From Chloroflexus sp. Y-396-1 (GTDB lineage Bacteria > Chloroflexota > Chloroflexia > Chloroflexales > Chloroflexaceae), in assembly GCF_000516515.1 (NCBI RefSeq), contig NZ_KI911784.1, positions 2,698,881 through 2,762,880 of the forward strand: a stretch of DNA of 64,000 bases, read 5' to 3'. How positions within the stretch are numbered: the first letter of the stretch is position 1; each line of letters starts with the position of its first letter. This document shows, one piece after another, positions 18,002 to 27,698 of the stretch. The notes beneath the pieces are model-generated. The model was not told the DNA's origin. It worked only from the letters and a program-made list of their open reading frames with translations, and made no database searches. Position numbers and translations under genes: made by a program.

Positions 18002-18548
18002 AGATATTCCTCCCGGTGTGAGGCTGCATGGCTGTATGATAGCAGATAGGTATAGTGTTGTACGAAAGGATTTCAGCAATGTCGCTTAACATATTGCAAG
18101 CAAGTGAGCGGAGTTATAAGAGTCTGATCAAAAACCTAAATTTCTCATTGGGTACGTCCCGTACCCGTGCGACCATTGCGTGAGGGAGTGCCACCATGCT
18201 TTCGTGCCGGCCACCCTCCGTCCCCCTTCCTCTCCCGCAGCGTGGGCATCCCTCACCCCCGGCCCCTCTCCCGCCCTGCGGGAGAGGGGGGATTTGGTTC
18301 GTGAACGCGGTATAGTTGACAGCCGCAGGATCGCCCCTGCTCCGTTCATCCCCCTTCCTCTCCCGCAGCGTGGGAGAGGAAGGGGGCTAGGGGGAAGGTG
18401 AGGGCCTCTCCCGCAGCGTGGGAGCGGAAGGGGGCCAGGGGGAAGGTGAGGGTGGCGCTTGCACCATCCATGCACCTGCGTTGCACGATTACCAGCTTGC
18501 GTTTACAATCGATAACACAAGAACGTTGGCTATTCACACGGGGGGCGT
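18002..18548. repeat. Repeat-rich spacer before glgC
   Basis: From 18121 the sequence matches one end of the dispersed elements (TGATCAAAAACC, then CTCATTGGGTACG). It continues into several GC palindromes of the type CCTCTCCCGC-AGC-GTGGGAGAGG at about 18229, 18355 and 18408 linked by CCCTCACC/GGTGAGGG tracts. No gene. The glgC promoter should lie near 18490-18540 but is not obvious. Confidence 0.6.
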
Positions 18549-19802
18549 ATGCGCATTGTAGCAATGATCATGGCAGGCGGCGAAGGCACCCGTCTCAGTG
18601 TCCTCTCGGAAAAACGAGCAAAGCCTTCAGTACCTTTCGCCGGTAAGTTTCGGATCATAGATTTTACCCTATCCAACTGTGTCAACTCTGGTATCTTCGA
18701 TGTCGCAGTTCTGACCCAGTACCGGCCTCATTCCCTCAACGAGCACATTGGGATTGGAAAACCTTGGGATCTCGACCGTGCTCGTGGTGGTGTGCGCTTA
18801 CTTCAGCCGTACCAGGGTCGTCGCGATGAGTCGTGGTATCGTGGTACCGCTGATGCGGTCTACCAGAATCTGGCCTACATCCAGGAGCGACGCGCCGATC
18901 TGGTGCTTATCCTGTCTGGTGATCATATCTACAAGATGAACTACAACGATATTATTAACACGCATCTACAAAAACGGGCTGATCTGACAGTCGCGGTGAT
19001 GGAGGTACCACTCGAAGAGACCGATCGCTTCGGTATTATGACCATCGATGAAAACGATCGGGTGATCGAATTCACCGAAAAACCAAAAGGTCGTGATAAG
19101 GGAAATCTGGCCTCGATGGGAATCTACGTCTTCAATACTGACATCCTGATCCGTCGTCTTTCCGAGGGTGGGCCGGAGAAACCCCGAATCGATTTCGGTA
19201 AGGATGTGATCCCGGCGATGGTCGCTGAAGATCGAGTCTTTGCCCACCGCTTCAAGGGGTATTGGGTCGATGTCGGTACGATCCAGTCATACTGGGAGAC
19301 GAGTATGCAATTGCTCGACCCATCACTCGATTTCGATCTCTTCGATCCAAACTGGTTGATCCGCACCCGTAGCGAAGAGCGACCACCGGCCAAGATCGGG
19401 CCGCAAGCAAAGGTGACCCAGTCGATTATCTGCAATGGCTGCACTATTCGAGGGACGGTGATCCATTCAGTCTTGTCGCCGGGAGTCTACGTTTCGCCGG
19501 GAGCGATTGTACGTGATAGTGTGGTCATGAACGATACATGGATTGGCCCTGGCGCCGTGCTAGATCGGGTGATTATCGATAAAAAGGTCGTGATCGGCGC
19601 TGGTGCTCGTGTCGGTTTTGGTGACGATTTGACGGTGCCGAACCGTAAACAACCTGACAAGCTCAACTGTGGCGTCACTGTTGTTGGTAAGGCGGCTCAT
19701 ATTCCAGCCGGGATTACTGTTGGTCGGAATGTGATCATTAATGCAGACCGTGATGCAGAAGATTTTCCTGCCGGTGATGTACCATCGGGCGAAACGATCT
19801 GA
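18549..19802 (+). CDS. glgC: Glucose-1-phosphate adenylyltransferase, catalytic type
   Basis: Makes ADP-glucose from ATP and glucose 1-phosphate, the committing step of glycogen synthesis. 417 residues: nucleotidyltransferase domain with [17 protein letters not shown] (residues 10-26; catalytic R15 and K25 present), [13 protein letters not shown], then a left-handed beta-helix C-terminus with hexapeptides such as [20 protein letters not shown] precedes the ATG. Starts a block of four same-strand genes (glgC, glgC paralog, methyltransferase, GT4) with gaps of 68, 9 and 108 bases. Confidence 0.96.
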   Translation: MRIVAMIMAGGEGTRLSVLSEKRAKPSVPFAGKFRIIDFTLSNCVNSGIFDVAVLTQYRPHSLNEHIGIGKPWDLDRARGGVRLLQPYQGRRDESWYRGTADAVYQNLAYIQERRADLVLILSGDHIYKMNYNDIINTHLQKRADLTVAVMEVPLEETDRFGIMTIDENDRVIEFTEKPKGRDKGNLASMGIYVFNTDILIRRLSEGGPEKPRIDFGKDVIPAMVAEDRVFAHRFKGYWVDVGTIQSYWETSMQLLDPSLDFDLFDPNWLIRTRSEERPPAKIGPQAKVTQSIICNGCTIRGTVIHSVLSPGVYVSPGAIVRDSVVMNDTWIGPGAVLDRVIIDKKVVIGAGARVGFGDDLTVPNRKQPDKLNCGVTVVGKAAHIPAGITVGRNVIINADRDAEDFPAGDVPSGETI

Positions 19803-19870
19803 GTTCCCAGTTTGTCGGCCATACCGACGGGAAACGCTCTTGCTGTATTGACGTTACAAACGGAGTCGAT

Positions 19871-21112
19871 ATGCTACGCACTCTTGTCATGATATTAGCC
19901 GGTGGTGATTCACCGGCACTCAGTGTCCTTACCGCCGAACGCACTGAAGCGGCAGTACCGTTTGGTGGGAAGTACCGCATTATTGATTTTGCGCTCTCAA
20001 ACTGTGTTAATTCGGGTCTATACAATGTAGCCGTGCTGACTCAGTATCGTCCACGTTCGCTCCACGCTCACCTTGGCGTTGGACGACCCTGGGATCTCGA
20101 CCGTGCGCAAGGTGGCTTACGACTGCTACACCCTTCACCGACCCCTGATGGTGGTGGTTGGCAGCGTGGGACGGCAGATGCGGTACGCTACAATCTTGAT
20201 GTGGTTGAAGAACAGCCGGTCGATGCAGTGCTTCTCCTGGCCGGTGACCACATTTACAAGATGGATTATACGCCGCTACTCAAACTGCACGAAGAGCGGC
20301 AGGCAGATATAACGATGGCTGTGCGCAGCGTAAGTCCACACGATGCCCATCGTTACGGTATTGTGTCGGTTGGGAGCGAAGGACGGGTGGATCGTTTCGT
20401 CGAAAAACCACGCCGGGCCGATTCAAACCTTGCGTCAATGGGTATTTACGTCTTCCGTAAGCAGTATCTGATCGATCTGCTTCGTTCGACCGATGCTGTT
20501 GATTTTGGTCGTCATCTGCTGCCGCACATTGTAACAAGTGCGCGTGCTTTTGCTTACTACTTCCAGGGCTACTGGGCCGATGTTGGTACGGTACAGGCGT
20601 ACTACGAGGCGAATCTGGCGTTGCTGGCCGAAACTCCAGCACTTGATCTGTATGACCCCGAATGGGTAATCCATACGGTCAGTTCTGATCGACCGGGTGC
20701 TGAGATTGGCGTGCAAGCACGGGTTGAAAATAGTCTGCTCAGCGATGGCTGCCGGGTATACGGTACGGTTATCGGATCGGTGCTTTCGCCAGGGGTGATC
20801 GTTGCTCCTGGTGCAATCGTGCGTGACTCCATCGTCATGGGAGATGCTATCATCGAACCCGGTGCTGTCCTTGATCGCTGCATTGTCGATGAAGGTGTTC
20901 GGATTGGCGAGGGGGCGCGAGTCGGTGATGGCGATGATAATACCCCGAACGCCGAAGCACCGGAGCGTTTGAATACCGGGCTAACCATTATTGGTTTGAA
21001 GTCCCAGATTCCGGCAGGCGTGCGCATTGGGCGCAACGTTGCGATCAGACCGCGTACACCGGCTATTGCCTTTCCGTCAGATGGTAACGTGCCGAGTGGA
21101 GCGACTATTTAG
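19871..21112 (+). CDS. GlgC paralog with degenerate active site (GlgD-like)
   Basis: 413 residues, same architecture as its neighbour: nucleotidyltransferase domain plus beta-helix with [15 protein letters not shown]. The P-loop-like motif reads GGDSPALSVLTAERTEAA: the catalytic Arg (R15 in the neighbour) is A16 and the catalytic Lys (K25) is E26, while DHIYKMDY is kept. In potato ADP-glucose pyrophosphorylase the non-catalytic large subunit is altered at these same two sites, and Bacillus GlgD is another inactive partner. I therefore infer a regulatory subunit of a heteromeric enzyme. GGAG precedes the ATG. Confidence 0.85.
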   Translation: MLRTLVMILAGGDSPALSVLTAERTEAAVPFGGKYRIIDFALSNCVNSGLYNVAVLTQYRPRSLHAHLGVGRPWDLDRAQGGLRLLHPSPTPDGGGWQRGTADAVRYNLDVVEEQPVDAVLLLAGDHIYKMDYTPLLKLHEERQADITMAVRSVSPHDAHRYGIVSVGSEGRVDRFVEKPRRADSNLASMGIYVFRKQYLIDLLRSTDAVDFGRHLLPHIVTSARAFAYYFQGYWADVGTVQAYYEANLALLAETPALDLYDPEWVIHTVSSDRPGAEIGVQARVENSLLSDGCRVYGTVIGSVLSPGVIVAPGAIVRDSIVMGDAIIEPGAVLDRCIVDEGVRIGEGARVGDGDDNTPNAEAPERLNTGLTIIGLKSQIPAGVRIGRNVAIRPRTPAIAFPSDGNVPSGATI

Positions 21113-21121
21113 CGGAACGAT

Positions 21122-22306
21122 ATGACATCTCCTGGCGACCTGGTAATTGATCCTTCTATCCGTTCCCGCCTTCAGCAGGGACACCCCTGGGTTTACCGGA
21201 ATCATCTGATCGGCGGTGAACGATTGCGTACCGGCCAATGGGTACGTGCGCGCTGTGGCGGTTTGACGGTCTATGGCCTGTACGATGCCCAGAGTCCAAT
21301 CGGTCTCCGTATCTATAGTCGGCATGATTTCCCGAATCAGCAATGGTTTCGCGAACGAGTCTGGGAAGCCTGGGAACTGCGGGCGCCAATACGGGCTAGC
21401 GGTCAGACAACGGCCTACCGTTGGATCTATGGCGAAGGTGATTATCTGCCCGGTCTGGTGGTTGATCGTTACGGCGATTATGCTGTTATCCAAACCTACG
21501 CCGATAGTATACAAACGATTGTGCCCATCGTCGCGAATACCCTCCGTGCCGTTGATCCTGAGCTGCGTGGGGTTGTACAACGACCACGCCAGAACGATGA
21601 CGATGACCAGGCACAACCGATATTGCTGTGGGGAGAGTGGCCGCCACGCAATCTGGTTGTACAGGAAAACGGTCTTTTTTTTCAGGTTGATATGCTTTAC
21701 GGTCAGAAGACCGGTCTATTTCTCGACCAGCGTGAGAACCGGCGCACGCTGGAGGGGATGGTTGCCGGCGCCAGTGTGCTGAACTGTTTTGCGTACACTG
21801 GAGGTTTTTCCCTCTATGCCTTACGCGGCGATGCGGTCGAAGTCGTGAGTTGCGACGTTGGGCATGGGCTGGCCGAAGCGACAGCCACCAATATCGCTCT
21901 CAATCATTTGCCGGCAGATCGTCATCGCTTTGTGACCGACGATTGTTTCGCTCTGCTTGATCACTATGCCAGACAGGGTCGGACATTCGATGTTGTCATT
22001 CTTGATCCACCTAGCTTTGCCCGCACACGTAGCAGTCAGCACGCTGCAATGCGCGCCTACGTGCGACTCAATGCGCTGGGATTGCGCTGCGTTACTCCTG
22101 GTGGACTGCTGGTAACTGCCAGTTGTACGGCACAAATTGGGCCGGAGCAGTTCCGTGAACTGCTCGGTGAAGCGGCTGCCCAGGCCCATCGCCGAATGCA
22201 AATCATTCACGAAGCTGGTCACCCACTCGATCATCCCGTGCCCGCCGGTTTTCCTGAAGGACGGTATCTCAAGTATGTGATTGCCCGTGTTCAGACGCTG
22301 GTGTAA
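21122..22306 (+). CDS. Class I SAM-dependent 23S rRNA cytosine methyltransferase, RlmI family
   Basis: 394 residues. N-terminal PUA domain (about 1-75, HPWVYRNHL), a central RlmI-type region with GLFLDQRENR, and a Rossmann methyltransferase domain with the SAM loop NCFAYTGGFSLYA, the acidic end CDVG and the catalytic DPPSFAR. Family members make m5C in large-subunit rRNA. It begins 9 bases after the glgC paralog stop, so it is carried in the glycogen operon although functionally unrelated. Confidence 0.9.
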   Translation: MTSPGDLVIDPSIRSRLQQGHPWVYRNHLIGGERLRTGQWVRARCGGLTVYGLYDAQSPIGLRIYSRHDFPNQQWFRERVWEAWELRAPIRASGQTTAYRWIYGEGDYLPGLVVDRYGDYAVIQTYADSIQTIVPIVANTLRAVDPELRGVVQRPRQNDDDDQAQPILLWGEWPPRNLVVQENGLFFQVDMLYGQKTGLFLDQRENRRTLEGMVAGASVLNCFAYTGGFSLYALRGDAVEVVSCDVGHGLAEATATNIALNHLPADRHRFVTDDCFALLDHYARQGRTFDVVILDPPSFARTRSSQHAAMRAYVRLNALGLRCVTPGGLLVTASCTAQIGPEQFRELLGEAAAQAHRRMQIIHEAGHPLDHPVPAGFPEGRYLKYVIARVQTLV

Positions 22307-22414
22307 ACATGGACACAGAGGCGTCAGACATCCTTGCGCCTTCGTATCTTAGCGTGAGACTCCGCTTCATTGCTCACGGATACAGGTATTGTTCAGCTAT
22401 GCTATAATCTGGCT

Positions 22415-23623
22415 ATGCACGTTCTCCAAATCTCTTGGGAATATCCACCTCATATTGTTGGTGGTCTTGGTCGCCACGTAGCCGATCTGGCGCCAGCTCT
22501 AACCGAGCATGACGTTACTGTTACCGTGATAACTCCACAACTGCGTGGTGGGGAAACGTTTGAACGTCATCAAAATCTGACAATTTGTCGTGTTTCCGTT
22601 CCTACGCTCGATACCGACGACTTCCCCGGTTTTGTCTATCGTACCGGTCGTCTTCTTGAGCAGGCAGCTCATGCGCACTTTCCTGGTGGACGACCCGATC
22701 TCATTCACGTTCACGACTGGCTTACCGCCGAAGTTGGGATTGCACTTAAGCATCATTGGCGCATACCACTAATCGCCACTATCCACGCAACCGAACGTGG
22801 TCGGGGGCGGGGTGAGATCAACGGCCATCATGCCCAATACATTAACGATCTCGAATGGCGCTTAACTTATGAAGCCTGGCGAGTGATTGTCTGTTCACAT
22901 TTTATGGCTCGCCAGATTCGCGAATACTTTACGACACCGGCTGATAAAATTGATGTTATCTCCAATGGTGTTCATTTGCCACCACAACCCTTTGCTACTC
23001 CGGCCGAATGGGTGAACTTCCGTCGCCGGTTTGCTGCCGATAACGAAGCACTGGTCATCTTTGTCGGACGGTTAGTGTACGAGAAGGGGGTACATATTTT
23101 GTTAGAGGCCTGGCCGCGAGTACTGGCTGAAATGCCAGCGCGTCTGGTCATCGCCGGTACTGGTAGTATGTTCGATGAACTGCGACGTCGTGTGACCGAA
23201 CTTGGTGTACCGGTGGAATTTCTGGGCTTTATCAGCGATGAAGATCGCAATCGATTGTACGCAGTTGGTGATGTCGCCGTCTTTCCCTCTCTTTATGAAC
23301 CGTTTGGGATTGTAGCACTGGAAGCCTTTGCCGCCGGATGTCCGGTGATTGTCTCTAATGCAGGTGGATTAGCTGAAGTTGTACAACACGAACTCAATGG
23401 CCTCGTCGTTCCGGCTGGAGATGTGGAAGCGCTGGCCCATGCACTGCTCACCAGCCTGCATGCGCCAGCCGATTCACGGCTACGTGCGGCGCGTGGTGCT
23501 GCACTCGCCCGCGCCTACTACACCTGGCCACGCATTGCCGGTGAAGTCAAAGCAGTGTACGATCGGGTCTGGACGGAATGGAAAGCTGGCGCCTGGGGCA
23601 AAGAGATTATGCGCCGCGCCTAA
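22415..23623 (+). CDS. GT4 glycosyltransferase, probable glycogen synthase
   Basis: 402-residue GT-B enzyme. N-terminal domain starts QISWEYPPHIVGGLGRHV, the acceptor-side loop of glycogen-synthase-like GT4 enzymes; the C-terminal donor domain has VGRLVYEKGV and the E-x7-E motif in YEPFGIVALEAFAAG. Its place two genes after glgC makes ADP-glucose (or UDP-glucose) the likely donor and an alpha-glucan the likely product. ATG 22415 is set by the family start MHVLQ. A sucrose- or lipid-directed GT4 is the alternative. Confidence 0.85.
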   Translation: MHVLQISWEYPPHIVGGLGRHVADLAPALTEHDVTVTVITPQLRGGETFERHQNLTICRVSVPTLDTDDFPGFVYRTGRLLEQAAHAHFPGGRPDLIHVHDWLTAEVGIALKHHWRIPLIATIHATERGRGRGEINGHHAQYINDLEWRLTYEAWRVIVCSHFMARQIREYFTTPADKIDVISNGVHLPPQPFATPAEWVNFRRRFAADNEALVIFVGRLVYEKGVHILLEAWPRVLAEMPARLVIAGTGSMFDELRRRVTELGVPVEFLGFISDEDRNRLYAVGDVAVFPSLYEPFGIVALEAFAAGCPVIVSNAGGLAEVVQHELNGLVVPAGDVEALAHALLTSLHAPADSRLRAARGAALARAYYTWPRIAGEVKAVYDRVWTEWKAGAWGKEIMRRA

Positions 23624-23647
23624 AGTAAATGAATAGGTAACGATACT

Positions 23648-24745
23648 ATGCCCGGAAATACCTTTGGTCACGTCTTTCGTCTAACAACGTGGGGTGAGTC
23701 GCATGGCCCGGCAGTTGGCTGTACCGTCGATGGTTGCCCGGCCGGTTTACCACTTGATGTTGCCGATATTCAACGCGAACTGGATCGCCGACGTGTCGGT
23801 CAGAGTCGAGTCAGCTCTCAGCGTCGCGAGGCTGATGAGGTGCAGATTCTCTCCGGCGTCTTCGAGGGACGCACAACTGGCGCCCCGATCACGATGATTG
23901 TGTATAACACCGACGCCAAATCGCACCACTACGAAAACATTAAAGACACGTATCGTCCTGGTCATGCTGACTATTCCTGGGATGTCAAGTATGGCTTTCG
24001 TGACTGGCGTGGTGGTGGCCGCTCATCGGCGCGTGAGACCATCGGGCGGGTCGCAGGTGGTGCCGTTGCTCGACGCCTCCTCGCAACCTACGGTGTCAGC
24101 ATTATTGGCTACACCCTACAATTGGCCGACCTGCGGGCTGAAGTGTTTGATGAAGCAGAGATTGAACGGAACATCATGCGCTGCCCTGATGCACGGATCG
24201 CTGCACTGATGGTTGAGCGAGTTGATCAGGCGCGTCGTGAACTCGACTCGCTAGGGGGTATCGTTGAGGTGCGAGCGCGTGGAGTGCCACCTGGATTGGG
24301 CGAGCCGGTCTTTGATAAACTTCAAGCTGATATAGGCAAGGCCATGTTTTCAATTCCGGCCATTAAAGGGGTTGAGATTGGTGAAGGCTTCGGTGTAGCT
24401 ATGCTGCGTGGGTCACAGAATAACGATCCCTTCATTCGCCGCGATGATGGCAGGATTGGCACGCTTTCCAATCATCATGGCGGCATTCTCGGCGGTATTT
24501 CAACCGGAGAAGAAATTGTGGTACGTCTGGCAGCCAAGCCTCCGGCCAGCATTGCTCGCCCCCAACAGACAGTTGATCGCGAAGGAAATCCGGTTACGAT
24601 TGAAGTGCATGGCCGCCACGATCCCACAGTTCTGCCACGCCTGGTACCGGTAGCCGAAGCGATGCTGGCATTGGTGTTGGCCGACCATCTCCTTCGTCAG
24701 CGGCTGGCTCGCGTGACGTGGGAGGACCACCATGGCGAAGCATGA
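23648..24745 (+). CDS. aroC: Chorismate synthase
   Basis: 365 residues; converts 5-enolpyruvylshikimate-3-phosphate to chorismate with reduced FMN. All signature blocks are present: [18 protein letters not shown] at the start, [38 protein letters not shown] and the C-terminal [10 protein letters not shown]. Length is normal. The stop overlaps the next gene by 14 bases, and tyrA follows it, giving an aromatic amino acid operon aroC-orf-tyrA. Confidence 0.97.
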   Translation: MPGNTFGHVFRLTTWGESHGPAVGCTVDGCPAGLPLDVADIQRELDRRRVGQSRVSSQRREADEVQILSGVFEGRTTGAPITMIVYNTDAKSHHYENIKDTYRPGHADYSWDVKYGFRDWRGGGRSSARETIGRVAGGAVARRLLATYGVSIIGYTLQLADLRAEVFDEAEIERNIMRCPDARIAALMVERVDQARRELDSLGGIVEVRARGVPPGLGEPVFDKLQADIGKAMFSIPAIKGVEIGEGFGVAMLRGSQNNDPFIRRDDGRIGTLSNHHGGILGGISTGEEIVVRLAAKPPASIARPQQTVDREGNPVTIEVHGRHDPTVLPRLVPVAEAMLALVLADHLLRQRLARVTWEDHHGEA

Positions 24746-25325
24746 TGAACCATCACAGATAGCCCGCTGGTTACCATTTATGGCACTTCTGGCCGGGTTA
24801 AGCTGGTCATTGGTCATTGGTCTGCTGGTTAGTGTCAACCTGACCGATAGTGCACAGGCCGGATGGCGTCTACTCTTCGCGGTCGTAGCTTTCATCACCG
24901 GCATTACCACCTTTGGCCCCCTCGAGCGATGGCTTGAGCTTCACGGTCTCACGGTAGAAGGCACACTAGGGGTCTGGCTCTTCCTTGTCACGGTAGCAAT
25001 GATACCGGCGCCTACCGGAACGTTACTCGACCCGCCTGATACACCGGTCTACGCATTGATGTTGTTTGCGGTCTTTTTAAGTGCTGCCGCAATCTGTCGG
25101 CCAATCATAGCCGTGCTGAGTCGGCGCTGGATCACCCTGCGGGCCTGGGCGCTTGATAACCGTAGAGTTCGCCGCGAAGCATACGAATGCGGCATATTCG
25201 TTGCTATCGTTCTGGCATTGGCTGCGTTGCGCACGCTTGACCCAATTAAATTCATTGCGCTGGTCGTGATCGTGGTGCTCATTGAAATCCTTTGGTTGTC
25301 ATTGATCGGTTTAGAAACAGCATAA
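24732..25325 (+). CDS. Integral membrane protein of unknown function in the aroC-tyrA operon
   Basis: 197 residues with about five to six hydrophobic helices (near 12-33, 42-64, 78-97, 103-125, 150-195) and a basic loop around RRVRREAYE. It starts inside aroC (14-base overlap, ATGGCGAAGCATGATG) and ends 21 bases before tyrA, so it is translated as part of that operon. I do not recognise a family. An exporter or a heme/quinone-related membrane partner would be guesses only. Confidence 0.75.
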   Translation: MAKHDEPSQIARWLPFMALLAGLSWSLVIGLLVSVNLTDSAQAGWRLLFAVVAFITGITTFGPLERWLELHGLTVEGTLGVWLFLVTVAMIPAPTGTLLDPPDTPVYALMLFAVFLSAAAICRPIIAVLSRRWITLRAWALDNRRVRREAYECGIFVAIVLALAALRTLDPIKFIALVVIVVLIEILWLSLIGLETA

Positions 25326-25346
25326 CGCGGTAAAGGAATACGCACT

Positions 25347-26315
25347 ATGATCCGTATTGCTATCATCGGTCTGGGGCTGATCGGAACGTCATTGGGCATG
25401 GCCCTGCGTAATGCTGATCCGAAGGAGTCGCCCATCGGTCACATTACGATCACCGGTTTTGATCGCGACCCCAAGGTTACTCGTGAAGCACGCGGACGAT
25501 TGGCAATTGACCGCGAAGCGCGCACGTTAGCCGAGGCTGTCCACGACGCACAAATCGTAGTTGTCGCAACGCCAGTGCGTACCATCCGCGATGTGTTCAG
25601 CGAACTGGCTTCACTTTTACCTAATGGTGCTATCGTCACCGATGTTGCCAGCACGAAAGCGATGGTCTGCCGCTGGGCAAGCGAACTGCTCCCGTCAACC
25701 GTTACCTTCATCGGTGGCCACCCAATGGCCGGACGCGAACAATCGGGGCCAGGGGCTGCCGATCCCGACCTCTTCCGTAATGCGATCTACTGTCTCACGA
25801 CCATCAGCACCACAACGCCGCAGGCTGTTGAAGCGGTAGAAGCGATGGTGCGCACAATCGGCGCCAAACCGTACTACATCGATCCAGAAGAGCATGATGC
25901 CTACGTAGCCGGTATCTCACATCTCCCCCTCCTGCTCTCCGTTGGTCTGGTCACTGCAACCGGGAATAGTCCGGCCTGGAAAGAAATGGCGCCACTGGCC
26001 GCCACCGGCTTCCGCGATGTATCACGTCTGGCCTCTGGTGATCCCCATATGCAGCGTGATATTCTGCTGACCAATCCACATGGCTTAAGCCGCTGGATCG
26101 ACGAATTGATTCGCTTCCTCGTAACGGCCCGTGATCAGATTACTGCCGGTGATGCGGAAGCTATCGAACAACTCCTGCAACAAGCCAAGGCTACTCGTGA
26201 TGCCTGGCTTGCCACTAAGCCGCACTTACGTCCTGGTGAAGCCGATTTCACCAGCATGCCTACTGTCGAACGACCGAGTCTGCTCGGCTTACGCTGGCCG
26301 AAACGAAATGAATGA
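25347..26315 (+). CDS. tyrA: Prephenate dehydrogenase
   Basis: Oxidatively decarboxylates prephenate (or arogenate) in tyrosine synthesis. 322 residues: Rossmann NAD(P) loop IIGLGLIGTSLGMAL at the N-terminus, the family block GGHPMAGREQSGPGAADPDLF, EEHDAYVAGISHLP, and a helical dimerisation half. No ACT domain at the C-terminus, so feedback by tyrosine would have to work otherwise. AAAGGA precedes the ATG. Third gene of the aroC operon. Confidence 0.94.
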   Translation: MIRIAIIGLGLIGTSLGMALRNADPKESPIGHITITGFDRDPKVTREARGRLAIDREARTLAEAVHDAQIVVVATPVRTIRDVFSELASLLPNGAIVTDVASTKAMVCRWASELLPSTVTFIGGHPMAGREQSGPGAADPDLFRNAIYCLTTISTTTPQAVEAVEAMVRTIGAKPYYIDPEEHDAYVAGISHLPLLLSVGLVTATGNSPAWKEMAPLAATGFRDVSRLASGDPHMQRDILLTNPHGLSRWIDELIRFLVTARDQITAGDAEAIEQLLQQAKATRDAWLATKPHLRPGEADFTSMPTVERPSLLGLRWPKRNE

Positions 26316-26502
26316 TGTGATGGTACTCCGCTGCGGATTCCAACCCTGCCTCACAAACGGGGTGCTACCGTACTTAGAGTCGTCGGTGGTGCAGATCAAC
26401 ACTGTCGTTGGTTGACATCGCTTGACCCGATGTGCAAAAATAACGCATACACAGATGTCTAGGCGGTAATGAGTACGCATTCCCGGCAAAAGGATCAGCG
26501 TC

Positions 26503-27615
26503 ATGACACATCTGCTCAACTGGCTCCTGCACGTCGATTCACCTGATCCTGAAGTTCAACGACGAGGTCGTATTCTCGTTACCTTAAGTTCTGGGATCGT
26601 AGCTGTTTTGCTGACGGTCGGGCTCACCCTGACCCTCTTCCAACCGACGGTTGGGCGCCTGGTGAACCTGACCCTGGCAGTGTTGGTCTTTGTCACTGCC
26701 GCCATTCTCGGCAAAAAAGGGTTGGTAACGGTTGGCGGCTACGTCTTGATCATTCTGACCGCTCTCGGTGCGATAAGTGGTGTATTTCTTAATCCAACCT
26801 CACCATTTAACACCTTCTATCTTATTGTCAGCCTCCTACTTGCCAGTATTTTGCTTAAACCCTATCAGATTTGGATCGTGCTTGGGCTGTGTCTCCTGAG
26901 TATTTTTGGGGTCAGTCAACTACTTCCAGCAGACGTTCGGGGCAGCGGCAACTTTACTCCCGCATTGAGTCATCTTGCCGTACTCCTCATCGTGAGCGCG
27001 TTTATCTCGTTCATTGGCGCGCAAAGCCTCGTTTCGGCACTTAATACCGCCACCGAAGCACGTCTGCAAGCTGAAAAAGCCTATCAGCAGCTTGCCGAAC
27101 TCAATGCGTCGTTAGAAGAACGGGTTGCCGAACGGACAGCAGCACTACAGCGCCTTAGTGAAGAGCAGCGAGCGACACTGATCAAATTAGAGCAAAGTCT
27201 GGCTGCTCAACAGCAACTCCAGCACACCATTGCCGAACTTTCTGTCCCGGTCATTCCGGTACGCGATGATACGCTGGTGATCCCCCTAGTTGGCACGGCT
27301 ACCCCTGAATTGCTTGAACGTTTGAACCATCATGCATTACAGGCCATTGAGCAATACCATGCGCGTACCTTAATTATTGATTTGACCGGCATCGCCCTCC
27401 TCGATACCCACGCAGCCGCACAACTCATGCAAACAGCGAAGGCAGCCCGTCTGCTTGGCGCTGAGACAGTGGTCGTCGGTATTCGCCCGGAGATAGCACA
27501 GACGCTGGTTAGCCTTGGTACGCCGCTGACCCATCTGCGCACTGCTGCCACGTTGCAAATGGCATTGTTTGGTCGGCAGTCGCAGCTTGATGGCGGGAAA
27601 GCAAACCTGTCATAA
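26503..27615 (+). CDS. Membrane sensor with coiled coil and STAS domain (RsbR-like)
   Basis: 370 residues in three parts: six hydrophobic helices (about 20-190), a coiled coil rich in Ala, Glu and Gln (about 185-245, LEERVAERTAALQRL), and a C-terminal STAS domain (about 250-360) with LIIDLTGIALLDTHAAAQL and GAETVVVGIRPEIAQTL. The STAS part is like RsbR/RsbS co-antagonists of the stressosome; the usual phosphorylatable Ser/Thr positions are Asp-Thr-His here (LLDTHAA). Likely couples a membrane signal to a partner-switching pathway; no RsbT or anti-sigma factor is nearby. AAAGGATC stands before the ATG. Confidence 0.8.
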   Translation: MTHLLNWLLHVDSPDPEVQRRGRILVTLSSGIVAVLLTVGLTLTLFQPTVGRLVNLTLAVLVFVTAAILGKKGLVTVGGYVLIILTALGAISGVFLNPTSPFNTFYLIVSLLLASILLKPYQIWIVLGLCLLSIFGVSQLLPADVRGSGNFTPALSHLAVLLIVSAFISFIGAQSLVSALNTATEARLQAEKAYQQLAELNASLEERVAERTAALQRLSEEQRATLIKLEQSLAAQQQLQHTIAELSVPVIPVRDDTLVIPLVGTATPELLERLNHHALQAIEQYHARTLIIDLTGIALLDTHAAAQLMQTAKAARLLGAETVVVGIRPEIAQTLVSLGTPLTHLRTAATLQMALFGRQSQLDGGKANLS

Positions 27616-27698
27616 CAGCTTACTCAGACTCGAAATGGCGTATTCATATTCCTGGGTCAAGAAGCATTCTTCATCGTCTGAGCTACTGGAGGAGAAGT

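Noticed and set aside
18128-18475. Arg/Pro/Leu-rich frame of 115 codons before glgC
   Set aside because: Consists of the dispersed palindromic repeats; no ribosome site and no conservation expected.
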